Assembly: GCA_029339505.1 (NCBI GenBank) | Contig: JAQISU010000096.1 | Coordinates: forward strand, 8,134,001 to 8,198,000 | DNA from: Unio delphinus | Taxonomy: Eukaryota > Mollusca > Bivalvia > Unionida > Unionidae | Reading direction: 5' to 3' | Length of the DNA stretch: 64,000 nt | Shown: positions 1-10,492 of the stretch, piece by piece | Layout of the letters: every line of letters starts with the position of its first letter | How positions within the stretch are numbered: position 1 is the stretch's first letter | The notes under the pieces: generated by a model | The model's database searches: none | The model's input: only the letters and a program-made list of their open reading frames with translations | What the model was told of the DNA's origin: nothing | Made by a program: the position numbers and the translations under genes

Positions 1-104
1 TTTTTTTCATTTATAATTTATTACATAAATTTATATTTTCTTTCACAAATTGTGTTTGTATTGTTCATTTAATCCACCCTCCTCTCGGTAACAATTCTGT
101 TACA
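1..104 (+). mobile_element. 3' end of an LTR, truncated by the window edge
   Basis: These bases closely match 60716-60816, the last ~100 bp of the solo LTR described at 59353-60816, including the terminal ..TCTCGGTAACAATTCTGTTACA-type end (last bases CTGTTACA at 97-104). The sequence after 104 starts TACAC and does not look like a tRNA primer-binding site, so this is probably another solo LTR or the 3' LTR of an element lying to the left. The left part lies outside the window. Confidence 0.75.
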
Positions 105-157
105 TACACCACATGCATGATTTAAAGCTTTTCATTCAAAACATGCATGCACGCACG

Positions 158-196
158 GACACACACACACACACATACACACACACACACACACAT
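158..196. repeat. (AC)n microsatellite
   Basis: Run of AC dinucleotides with two interruptions (ACATAC, ACATGG). Confidence 0.9.
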
Positions 197-239
197 GGGA
201 AAGCTGACCATAACCGGTTATATACATTATTTAGATTCT

Positions 240-546
240 AGCCATTGCAAACGCCTGTGATGAAAGGAATGCTCTGATGGTTCTTCTTTAACATCTCTAT
301 AGGTAGCCAGTTCCAAATGACTGGACCCAAACTATTTTTTTTTTACAATTCCATTTCGGGCTTAGAAAGAAGAAAGTTATAATTTGGTATAGAGCATATT
401 ATCGATGGACCAGAAACTGTATTGACATTATTTGTCCTTTTACCGAACATATTGTTTATATAGTTTGGCGTCGAATCATTAGAAACTAAGTCTTTATACT
501 GTGAACACATTTCTTTCAGAAAAATTACTACGTATGATGTTGTCAC
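240..546 (-). pseudogene. Non-LTR retrotransposon RT C-terminus, degraded
   Basis: Read on the minus strand, a 67-codon open stretch (546-343) runs, after a short A-rich interruption, into residues LGPVIWNWLPIEM. That resembles the G-P-x-x-W-N-x-L-P block found near the C-terminus of LINE reverse transcriptases; 'PNYINNMFGKRTNNVN' upstream also fits that region. The reading frame is broken and no catalytic motif is present. It is a remnant and not a gene. Family assignment beyond non-LTR retrotransposon is not possible here. Confidence 0.5.
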
Positions 547-954
547 TCATATTTATACGTAATATTAATTTCATGCCATACACTATCATTATTCTCATCG
601 CGTTTTAAATCGTACTTGCTGTACATACATATTGATTGGAATGCATATATCGCTCTCCTTTTCATGATGTATTTTCTCAGTGCGCGCCTGCGCATGTGAT
701 ACTGCTGACATACATACAAATTTTATTGAATAAAATCTATGAGAAAAGTTATAGATTGCTACTGGAATTATTCTTCAATAACAAAACATTACAATCACCA
801 TCACTTAGACCAATAACTGGTGGCGCCTCCAGTCATGTCAGAAAATGCGGAGAAGTGCTTGTAGGTGTGTACAGCACCACAATAAAACAATATCAAGAGA
901 ATAAATTAAAGACACCAGGAGCACAAATATCATGTTCAACAACAACAGCAATAA

Positions 955-956
<2 letters not shown>

Positions 957-995
<39 letters not shown>

Positions 996-1045
996 ATAAT
1001 AATAATAATAATAATAATAAGAAGAAGAAGAAGAAGAAGAAGAAA
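957..1045. repeat. Compound trinucleotide microsatellite (CTA)n(TAA)n(GAA)n
   Basis: Consecutive blocks of TAC/CTA, then AAT, then AAG triplets. Because the period is three, both strands stay open, giving poly-Leu, poly-Ile and poly-Arg open frames (636-1058 plus, 1080-838 minus) that are not genes. Confidence 0.95.
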
Positions 1046-2235
1046 TTACTTGACATAATAAATCTGATAATGATGCACAAAGTTAGATTTTCTTAAACTT
1101 TACGGTTTTGCTTGTTTCTCTTACTTAGTTTAACACCATAAAGTTGTAACACTTCATATAGACCCAAACTTAATGTATCAAGAGATGCTAATTGTTGATA
1201 CACGTCCATGTTGATTTGTTTGGTCTATTTGGCTTATGAAAAAATGATGAAATGTGTACAGAAATAGAAACTAAAAAAGAATAACTATTTAATTAGTATG
1301 CAAATTGATAAACATTGTTGCACGAATGTTGCATGCACAAGGTTCGTGTAAATTTTAATCATAAACTTTTAGAAACTTCCATGTTCATATCATTTCAAAA
1401 ACTTTATTTTAATTTTTTTATATTTTAAATTATTTATTTCAATTTAATATTTTAATATTTTAATGGTCATAGTTTCTTCAGTGTTACTTCTAATATACAT
1501 ATAGTCATATAGTACCGTTTACTGGTAATACATTTAAATTATAGCCACAAAAAAAAAATGTCATACCTAAAGTAAATCCGCCTTTATAGTGACCAATATA
1601 TAAGAAATAAAGCATCATATACATCATATACACAGAGTTTCTTGATATCTGGAAGCCTGTAAAACTGACAGGATTATACAATTTTGGAGACAAAGCTTTT
1701 CAGTACTGAAAAATTATAAGCTACCATGACAATAAATAAAAAATAAAATAAAATAAATAAATAAATAAACCTTGGACAAATAACGAGTATGCACGTGGGG
1801 ACGGTAATGTAAAATATACCAAAAGTGACGGGAAACACATTTTGGCTTAGTGTGTAAGGTCATTAAACATGTTAATTAATATTGATAAAAAAAAAATCAA
1901 GATTTAATCTCTTTAGTTGATAGATCTCGCTTTGTTGAAGCCAAGAAACTCGCGCAGTACAGGGCAGAACTTGAAGAAAGAAAAAAATACACGCACATTC
2001 ATTAATGTGGATAAAATCATTTTATGCTGATTGGAAAACGTGGCTCTTGTTTATAAAATACGAAAAGAAACACTTGCCTTTGCTTTGCTCTCCAAATGTC
2101 GTATGCAAAAATCTCAGCCGAATGCTGTAAATACGAGCGTCGATTCTGTTTCGGGGGTGCTGACATCATACGTCATAGATAACAGCGCCCCCCTGTGATT
2201 GTTTGGATTTACGCTAGTTGATTCGTAGTTTGATC
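1046..2235. other. AT-rich stretch, no gene seen
   Basis: No coding motif or clear repeat is recognisable on either strand. There is a short (AAAT)n-like run near 1736-1768. Confidence 0.5.
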
Positions 2236-2239
2236 AGAT

Positions 2240-3095
2240 GGTTTACTTTCAATACGTTTCATTTAATACCATATCATTTGGAATATGAGCTGATCATTCC
2301 ATTCTGCTCTTCAGACCATTTCAACTAATGCCAGATCATTTGGAATCTGAATACACCATTTCTTTTTTGAGGTTAAATCATTTAATTCAAGACTACATAA
2401 TTTCATTTAATACTACGTCATTTGGAAGTAGAATTCATCAATCCGTTTTGTTCTTTAAATCATTTAATTTAATATCACATCATTTGGAATCTAAATTCAT
2501 CATTTCATTTGTTGAGTTAAATCATTTTATTTCATACTACGTACTTTCATTTAATAGAATACTGGTTGGAACCAGATTTCATTAATCCGTTTTGTTCTTT
2601 AAATCATTTTATTTAATACCAGATGATTTGGAATTTAAATTCATGATTTCATTTGTTGAGTTAAATCATTTCATGTTAGACTATATCATTTTATCTAATA
2701 GCACGTCATTTGCAAGCATATATCATCATTCCGTTTTGTTCTTTAAATCTTTTTCATTTAATACCAGATAATTTTATTTAACGCCACATCATTTGAAATC
2801 TGAATTCATTATTTCATTTTTGGGGTTCAATCATTTTATTTCATGCTACATCATTTCATATCACACAACATCATTTGGAATCTGAATTGATCGTTCCGTT
2901 TGTTAGGTTAAATCATTTCATTTCACACTTAATCATTTCATTTAATACCACGTCATTTGAAATTTAAAAGTTTCATTCGATTTTGTTCGTTAGATCATTT
3001 CATGTGACACCACATCATTTGGAATCTGGATTGATCATTTCATTTGCTATGTTAAATCATTTGATGTCATACTAGATCATTTGATTAATGTAATT
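2240..3095. repeat. Diverged tandem array, period about 145 bp
   Basis: Two alternating sub-motifs recur. One contains TTTGTTCTTTAAATC (near 2447, 2591, 2737) and the other TTTGTTGAGTTAAATC (near 2508, 2652), both built on CATTTGGAATCTGAATTCAT and ATCATTTCATTTAATACCA. The copies differ by many substitutions and small indels, so the array is old. The open frame 2328-2585 is a product of the repeat and not a gene. Confidence 0.8.
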
Positions 3096-3099
3096 TTGG

Positions 3100-3745
3100 C
3101 GGCGACGGCTGCCCATAAGTATGGTTTCCGTGCCAGACGAAGCTGTGAAGCGCAGCTCATAACCCTAGTGGATGAGCTCGCCAATCCTTTGACATAGGGA
3201 AGAAGTATGACCTTGCTATTCTTAACTTCAGTAAGGCTTTAGATCGTGTCCCCCATGAAAGACTCTTAAGTAAGTTGGAAGACTACTACGGTATCAAGGG
3301 TAAACTCCAGAAATGCATACGATATTTCCTAACAGACAAGATCGCAAAGAGTTATTATAGATTAAAGCAAGTGAGTTACCTCAAGAGAGTGTTTTGGGTC
3401 CCATCCTCTTCCTGGTGTTCATCAATGATCTGCCTGCGAACGTAAAATCCGAACACGAGACTTTTTTTGCATATAGTCTATCGAGATATAAATTTCTCCA
3501 AGGACTGTGAGACTCTTAAAGAAGACCTGAACCAACTGGCCCTCCTGCAAAGAACTTGGGGTATATCATTCCACCCAAAAATATGCAACATCCTAAACGT
3601 TTATAGGAAGAAATCACCAGTCTTGTTAGAAAATACTTCTACGAGGCACAAGTTAGTCAATTCACAGACAACAAAATATATCGGGGTTGAATTGTCCAGT
3701 GACGAGCAGTCTTTTACGCAATGTACAGTCTGCATATCGCCCCTG
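3100..3745 (+). pseudogene. LINE reverse-transcriptase fragment A
   Basis: Conceptual translation in shifting frames gives KYGFRARRSCEAQLITLVDE, then LNFSKALDRVPHERLLSKLE (RT palm motif A region), VLGPILFLVFINDLP (the region before the YADD box) and KDCETLKEDLNQLALLQRTW (the region after it). The order matches CR1/Jockey-type non-LTR RTs. The expected FADD/YADD box is reduced to FFAYSL, and several frameshifts and stops are present, so it is dead. Fragment B follows immediately and is a different LINE lineage, so this copy was truncated or interrupted there. Confidence 0.8.
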
Positions 3746-4529
3746 CCACAGTACTGAAACTACTCTTCTACAGTATTTAATGACATTCTCTCTGCTTTGG
3801 ATAGTGGAAAGATTACAGTCCTCACCCTCCTTGATTTGTCTGCAGCATTTGACACAATAGACCATGATATATTACTTCACCGTCTCTATCATGTATCTGG
3901 CATTTAGAATATAGCCTTAAAATGGTTCAAGTCCTACATAGTCAGCAGAACACATATTGCATCTGCAATGGAATACATTCCCGCACAGTTGATCTATGTT
4001 GTGGTGCTCCACAGGGGTCTGTTGTTGGACCTGTTCTCTTCATTCTATACACACAGTCGCTCTCAAGTGTCATCGATCATCACCCAGTGTCGCACCAATT
4101 GTACGCTGATGACACCCAAATATACAAGTCTGGCTACCCAACTGAAGTTGATGCTACCATCCATGTAGTAGAGAGGTGCATTTCTGATGTGAAATCATGG
4201 ATGACATGTAACAAGCTGCAGATGAATGATGATAAAACTGAGGCTATTCTGATCACAACGCAATGACTTTCTCATTCACATCCTTTACCTCAGACCATGA
4301 ATATCAGCAACACCAACATTAAATTCTCACAGTCAGTAAGAAACCTATGTGTTACTCTAGACAGTACTCTCGCATTGCACCAACATGTCATGAACATATG
4401 CAAGGCTGCATATATTGAACTGAGATGCATCAGTTCCATTGGCAAATATCTTTTAGCTGATTCAACTAAAACACTTGTGTGTTCATTAGTACTTTCAAGA
4501 CTGGACTATTGTAACTCAATTCTGTCTGG

Positions 4530-4790
4530 AGGGGCCCCGAGTGGCCGAGTGGTTTAAAACGCTGTCCGTTACGGATCACTGCCGTATCACCTCTGTCTGC
4601 GTGGGTTCGAGTCTAAGATTCGGCTTATGTACTTATGTGAGAAAGCTTGCCAGTAGGTTCTCGTGGGTCGGTGGTTCTTTCCGGTGTGTTTCTCGGGTTC
4701 TTCTTCCACCAATAATACTGGCCGCCATGTATAGCCTATCGTGTGCTGAAAAATGGCGTTAAACCCTAAAAAACAAACAAAACAAAATAA
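4530..4790 (+). mobile_element. tRNA-derived SINE, family A, inserted in the LINE
   Basis: It begins with a tRNA-like head (GGCCGAGTGGTTTAAAACGC, and the B-box-like GGGTTCGAGTC), followed by a body with GTGGGTCGGTGGTTC and ACCAATAATACTGGCCGCCA and an A-rich tail (AAACAAACAAAACAAAA). It is flanked by a near-perfect 10-bp target duplication, TTCTGTCTGG (4520-4529) and TTATGTCTGG (4791-4800). LINE coding sequence continues on both sides. Three further copies are at 20714-20925, 36856-37089 and 61160-61255. Confidence 0.9.
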
Positions 4791-5394
4791 TTATGTCTGG
4801 TTCGTCTCAATATCTACTCTAGAAACTTCAAAAAGTTCAAAACACAGCTGCTCCGATCATTTTTAGATCAGAGCACGCCTCACCACTGCTCTGTACCCAA
4901 TACTGGCTATCCATTCGATACAGAATGAAACTCAAAATTTGTTCTCTGTGCTATGTTTCAATGACAGACTCCAGTCCAACATACCTATCCGGCCTCACCA
5001 ATGTGTATACACCAGCAAGAACGTACGCTCCTCTTCTGACAATTATATACTCATTGTTCCCACTATGAAAACGAAATCATATGGACAACGTTGTTTTGCA
5101 TAGCAGGGCCCGGCGATGTGGAACGAATTGCCTATTAAAGGAGACTAGAAACCAGTGGACACAAAGACACAGTGGTTCCTTTTAAGAGTGTTCTTAAAAC
5201 TTACCTTTTTCGATTGCAGGAACAAACTTGGAGACCTAATAATGTTTTGTATCTTATATGTTTTCAGCATGTTTTAATGTTTTCCAATTTCTTGGCTTTT
5301 GTTATTTGTTTTTCTGAAGTGTACTGTGTAGTCATATCATTGTAAATGCTGTAAAGCGCTTATAGCTTCTGAAAATTAGGCGCTATACAAAGTC

Positions 5395-5397
<3 letters not shown>

Positions 5398-5439
<42 letters not shown>

Positions 5440-5440
5440 G
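5398..5440. repeat. (ATT)n microsatellite, LINE 3' tail
   Basis: About 14 ATT units directly follow the LINE 3' end at GGCGCTATACAAAGTCCTC. Confidence 0.9.
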
Positions 5441-5507
5441 CACAGAAAGCGAATAAAAGGAACAGTAATCTTGGTTTCCTGCGTCACAACCTCAAAATCA
5501 ACAATGA

Positions 5508-5508
<1 letters not shown>

Positions 5509-5556
<48 letters not shown>
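5509..5556. repeat. (GT)n microsatellite
   Basis: Uninterrupted GT/TG run of about 23 units directly beside a SINE tail. Confidence 0.95.
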
Positions 5557-5557
<1 letters not shown>

Positions 5558-5805
5558 GGTGATTTCTAATGAAGCTTTAACAAATTGTCAGTCATATCGC
5601 TACGATATCTGCAGTGTGGCAGTTTATAGTGATGTCTGGCACTGGGGCATCATTTAGCATGATGTCCCACCCAGTCACATTATCCTGACACCAAGCCGAC
5701 TAGTCCTAACGCTAACTTCTTAATGCCGAAACCCTAGGTCCCTAGCGAGGCATCTGTTAGTACCATTTGTGTAAGTCTTTGGTATGACTTGAGCGGGGTT
5801 CGAAA
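5557..5805 (-). mobile_element. tRNA-derived SINE, family B (body, head lost)
   Basis: Minus-strand match to the body of the SINE at 22335-22628. Shared blocks are the tail side CAGTTTATAGTGATGTCT, ATTATCCTGACACCA and AAGTCTTTGGTATGACT. The tRNA-like head is degraded near 5800. Other copies are at 22335-22628, 38451-38702 and 42938-43162. Confidence 0.8.
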
Positions 5806-6004
5806 AGTGAATTTATTATTCTGTATAAATTAAAAACAGTTTAGGATTTTTTAAAATTAAAATTATTAGATGTTGCCTTATGTAACAAAAAAAAACAAAC
5901 ATAATTTATAGTAGGGTACTTGATTCATAACAAAAGACAAGGATATATAAACAACAAACGCTAACACAAACATTAGCTGTCATCATGGTGGGGAAAATGA
6001 TGGG

Positions 6005-6310
6005 TGTATTATTTACATATAATAAATATGCAGTCTTTACCAATCCATATCAGAATTAGAGATCTAAATGAATTAAACTTAGATTGCTTTCTAGAGTGGT
6101 TTGGCAGTTCATTCCATATAATGATAGCTGCACATCTGAAGAATATTTTGCCAAATGTAGAAGTTTCAATTCTTGGTACATCTAAAATATTTAAATATCT
6201 AAAATTCAAGTTATTGCATCGTCCAAACATTTGAGAGCACGAGTCCTCTTATTTAGTATTTTGAAAGTCTCTCGAGCGATAATCCGAATTCTGAGCTGCT
6301 TTAAAGTTGG
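6005..6310 (-). pseudogene. Non-LTR retrotransposon RT C-terminus, degraded
   Basis: On the minus strand the reading is LKQLRIRIIARETFKILNKR, then after a frame change TSTFGKIFFRCAAIIIWNEL, PNHSRKQSKFNSFRSLI and a terminal Cys-containing WIGKDCIFIICK. This matches the conserved end of LINE RT proteins (F-x-x-A-x-x-W-N-x-L-P, then a short Trp/Cys tail). There is no RT catalytic core, so it is a 5'-truncated dead copy. The plus-strand open frame over the same bases is a shadow. Confidence 0.75.
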
Positions 6311-6791
<481 letters not shown>

Positions 6792-7493
6792 ATTTAATGT
6801 TACCCAGATTCACTCAGATAAATTTTAAAAATCTGAATATGTTCATATTTTTACACCATTTTCCAGTATCAGTAACAGAAATGGTTTATCAGGTAGTAGT
6901 TTATTCACAAAAGTTAGGTAGTGTTTTTTTTCCCCCTTACAACCATGTGTTAATCGGCCGTACGTGAGAATAAATTTAAAAATGGTGGATACAATATCAG
7001 ACAGACTGCTGTAATCGAAACCTAGGAAATTTTCTTACGAATTCAAATGAAATAACTCATTAAATGGACCACGGAACTTCTAACAGCAATGAACAAAACT
7101 TATCGAGAAGAATGTTCAAGAAATTAGCAAAACCAAACCCTTTACTCAGAAAATATTGCCGGCAAGATGTTATAGATAATTGGTATGAGTGAGAAACATA
7201 CGTTTATACAGTGAATAATACAAGACAGAAAAAGCGTCATTCGTAATATATACCGTCAACCAAATAACAGCCTTACATTATTTGGAAGAAGAAAGAAAAG
7301 AAGGAAACAAAACACGGGACAAATAATGTCACAACAATTGTATATAAAGACCAAAGTTTCATAATGAAAGACTCCAATGAAAATCCAGTTTTATTTGGCC
7401 TGTGCTTTTGCACAAATACGCAAATTATGAGGCAATACAGGACATTACTATCCCAAATCTCAGCTAAACTTGAGAAGAACATCAGAAGTGTCG

Positions 7494-7970
7494 AAATATG
7501 ACAACACAAGCATGTATCCTTTTTGTATAGATGAAGAACTTAGACTTAACTAGAGCTGTGGACATATGTCCTTCCCAAATGTGTATCGGGAACAATCTAT
7601 ACAGAACACACGAAACAAATAGGCAACCAATTAAACAACAACAAAAAATATAAATAAAATAAAAATAAAATTCCAACTCCAAAGAAAAGTTGGTGTGACT
7701 GGTAATCTGGAGAGAACAGCCAGAGATAAAAGTATTGGCGATACTATGGTCGTGTTGGGGTGGGTGGAATCCGCGGAAAATAAGCAACTTCTTGGTGACC
7801 ACTCTCTCTTCATTAAATATTATGACAGCCACGTTAAAGATAAAGCGTGTTCCCATGTTTATAGTCCAAGAAGAAAATGTCACATTTGGTAGGACATATC
7901 AACAGCTTTGGTCAGGTCAAGTTCTTCATCTGTACAAAAAATGATACATGACTGTGTTGTTTTATTTCGA
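7494..7970. mobile_element. Inverted-repeat element (MITE-like)
   Basis: The left arm (about 7494-7590, with ACAACACAAGCATGTATCC, TGTATAGATGAAGAACTTAG and GACATATGTCCTTCCCAAAT) is the imperfect reverse complement of the right arm (about 7878-7968, with ATTTGGTAGGACATATC, AAGTTCTTCATCTGTACAAA and GATACATGACTGTGTTGT). About 290 bp lie between the arms. Several overlapping short ORFs here on both strands have no recognisable domain and are best treated as noise inside this element. Confidence 0.65.
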
Positions 7971-7974
7971 TGGT

Positions 7975-8440
7975 TCCATATATTTCGAAGCTAACACTAT
8001 AGATTTGAAACATAGAATTAAAACTATAGAACATTATATGATATGTGTATGCATCTTATTAAGTACGTCTTCATTTGTGTCTGTCCGTGCGCCAAATGCC
8101 TGCTTATACGAGCGTTTTCCATAAAGGCAAAAAAGTCCTACCAATCCAAAACAACCATCTATTTTGATAAAAGTGATATCCATTTATAGGTTTCTCATCA
8201 GTCGAAATCTATCTCACCCAATGTAACTATGTAAGATGCAAGTTAAACATGTTGGTATTTATGGCACATAATCGTTGGCGACTTGACCGATCTTCACATC
8301 ATTGCTATGTACCTCTACCCTTGCGTTTTCGCCACATATTTCAAAGCTAACACTATAGATTTGAAGCATAACATTAAAACTATATACAACATTCTATGAT
8401 ATGGTTATGTATCTTATTAAGCACGTCTTCAGTTTTATAA
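7975..8440. repeat. Pair of ~100-bp direct repeats
   Basis: A ~100-bp segment starting ATATTTCGAAGCTAACACTA (about 7979-8079) recurs as ATATTTCAAAGCTAACACTA (about 8337-8435), both ending in ATCTTATTAAG(T/C)ACGTCTTCA. The copies are about 360 bp apart. No coding content is seen. Confidence 0.75.
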
Positions 8441-8852
8441 AAACGTATTCCTAAAGTCAATTAAGTCGCATTAAGCTTAAACCTTTACCGAATTTTATAA
8501 GTATGATAAAAGTTGACCGTATTTTATTAGGAAAAAAAAAATCATTCAGTTTGTGGTAAAAGAAATGTTTAAAAATTTATGAAAAAATGTTTTAATCTTA
8601 TGTATAATCTTACCTGAGTCATTACATATCAATACATCACATGTTTATTTAAAATCGGGGGAGGGGAGCGTTGCAATTTAGAGATGAAACGGCCGACACA
8701 ATGCGATTTGGTGTGGATTTTGGTGTTTCGTAACACCGCGAAAAAAATGAGGTTTATTCATTATAGCACATGGCAATCAAGTATTTCAAATGCTTAACAT
8801 TAGGTGGAAACATACTAAAGCGTCGATTGACCAGGGTATGATATATTCCATC

Positions 8853-10406
8853 ATGGCGAGTTGTAGGAATGTTGAACTCGGTTTTGTTGAAGAAAGAGAG
8901 GAATTCTTGCTGAAAAGTTGTTTTTTCCCAAGCAAAGTCGGCGGAAAGCCTGCATGGCTTTCACTTAAACCTATACCTTCACCAGAACAATTGTCATGCA
9001 AACTGTGCGGGGAAACAACAATTTTTTTGATACAAGTGTATACTCCGAGAGACGACACATTTTTTACTTATCACAGAGCACTATTTATATTTGTTTGCCG
9101 CAACCCAGCTTGCTGCAGAAAAAATGAAAATAAAAATCTTAGGGTATTAAGGTCACAACTACCAAAAAACAATGATTTTTACGGCTCGGACTCGCCAGTC
9201 GAAGACAAAGTCGATGATGACCCAACAGCAGACAAATATCAGCCAGTGTGTATTGTATGTGGAGCCTGGGGTACGAAGAGATGTGCCAGATGTCAGAGTG
9301 TATCGTACTGCAGCAAGGGGCATCAGGTTATTGATTGGAAGATTCAGCACAAGAAAGCGTGTGCATTACAAGAAGCTGCAGGTTTTGATTTTGTTTTTAT
9401 TTGTGGAACGTGAGGCACTTAAGTATGACTATACCTGCCCGCTTTTTTTGTAAAAACGCACATTTCATTGATTTATAATTTCTTACCTGAATGTTACCCA
9501 AGTGACCCTAACACTGATATTCTCTTTGCCTTTCATGCTTAATGGACTTTCCATATTAACATGGCACCATGTTGGGTACAATATGGGCAAATTGATTTCC
9601 TTAGACAATATTGTGACGATGTCGATGTACATCCTGTTCAGTAACTGACGGATAATTCCGTAAGTTAATTTAATGTTGAGAGTTTAGAGTTATATCCTTT
9701 GCACACATGTACATAGAATTTACACTGCTTGTTAAGTCCATGGGAAAGGCAAATTTGCAGTTGTCATTCTTTTCCAATGCTTGATTGACATTGTAAATAT
9801 CAGAAGCAGACGACTTAGTATTTTCCTTCTAAAATACATGTGTAGTCGTGCATACACCCCTTCACTGAAAATGGACTTGTCCAGGAACTGGAAATGACTG
9901 ACAAACAGAATCATTTTATATAATTAAAATTTTTGCTTGCAATGAAACACACATGATACGGTGTTTGGTCATACCTGGAAATATCCAGGTTTGAAATTAT
10001 AAACCAAAAAATGAACTGACTTAAATTTTGTGCATCTTTTATCACATTTGTGCTTTCGTCTTTTAAATCGATATGTACAAACGAACAGGGAGGTATATTC
10101 AGACTATAGTCCTACTACATAAGACATCAACCCAGATATTTATGTTTTGGGGTTAGTTAAAAGTGATGGATGCTGGAAATTGCAAAATCATTTAAGTTCA
10201 AGTATGCTTCTTTTACAAAATGAACAAAAATATAAATATATTAAGGCACTTAAAAAAAGTGTTTCCTGTCTGCTGACTATCCTTGTTTTTTGTTGCTGAC
10301 CCAATCACATTTTTTCCCAAGGCAAGGGTTTAAAATAAATATTTTAAAAAATTCCCCAAATTGAGTTGTGCATCTAATTGAGTTGGTTTAGTACTGCATA
10401 TATATA

Positions 10407-10492
<86 letters not shown>

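Larger units (their letters stand above)
3755..5440 (+). pseudogene. CR1/L2-like LINE, RT domain to 3' tail
   Basis: Frames give [20 protein letters not shown] (RT motif A) near 3830-3890, GAPQGSVVGPVLFILYTQSL near 4000-4050, and the catalytic LYADDTQIY with Y-A-D-D at 4102-4113. VKSWMTCNKLQMNDDKTEAI follows, then SRLDYCNSILSG. Coding resemblance resumes after an inserted SINE (4530-4790) with SSQYL..KLQKVQNTAA and later FKSVLKTYLFRLQ, the typical C-terminal end of L2/CR1 RTs. The 3' end (GGCGCTATACAAA, then ATT repeats to about 5440) fits the microsatellite-like tail of this clade. Stops and frameshifts (for example before 3922) make it inactive. The 5' half with the endonuclease is missing. 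Confidence 0.85.

Noticed and set aside
636..1080. Frames ending in poly-Leu/Ile/Arg on both strands
   Set aside because: Trinucleotide microsatellite translation.
4530..4615. Possible tRNA-Leu/Ser gene
   Set aside because: Head of SINE family A with body, A-rich tail and target duplication.
8786..9058. 90-codon minus frame over PDCD2 exon 1
   Set aside because: Antisense shadow; the plus strand encodes the conserved [12 protein letters not shown] segment.
9172..9453. Overlapping 93-codon plus frame in PDCD2 exon 1
   Set aside because: Out-of-frame shadow of the MYND-finger coding sequence.
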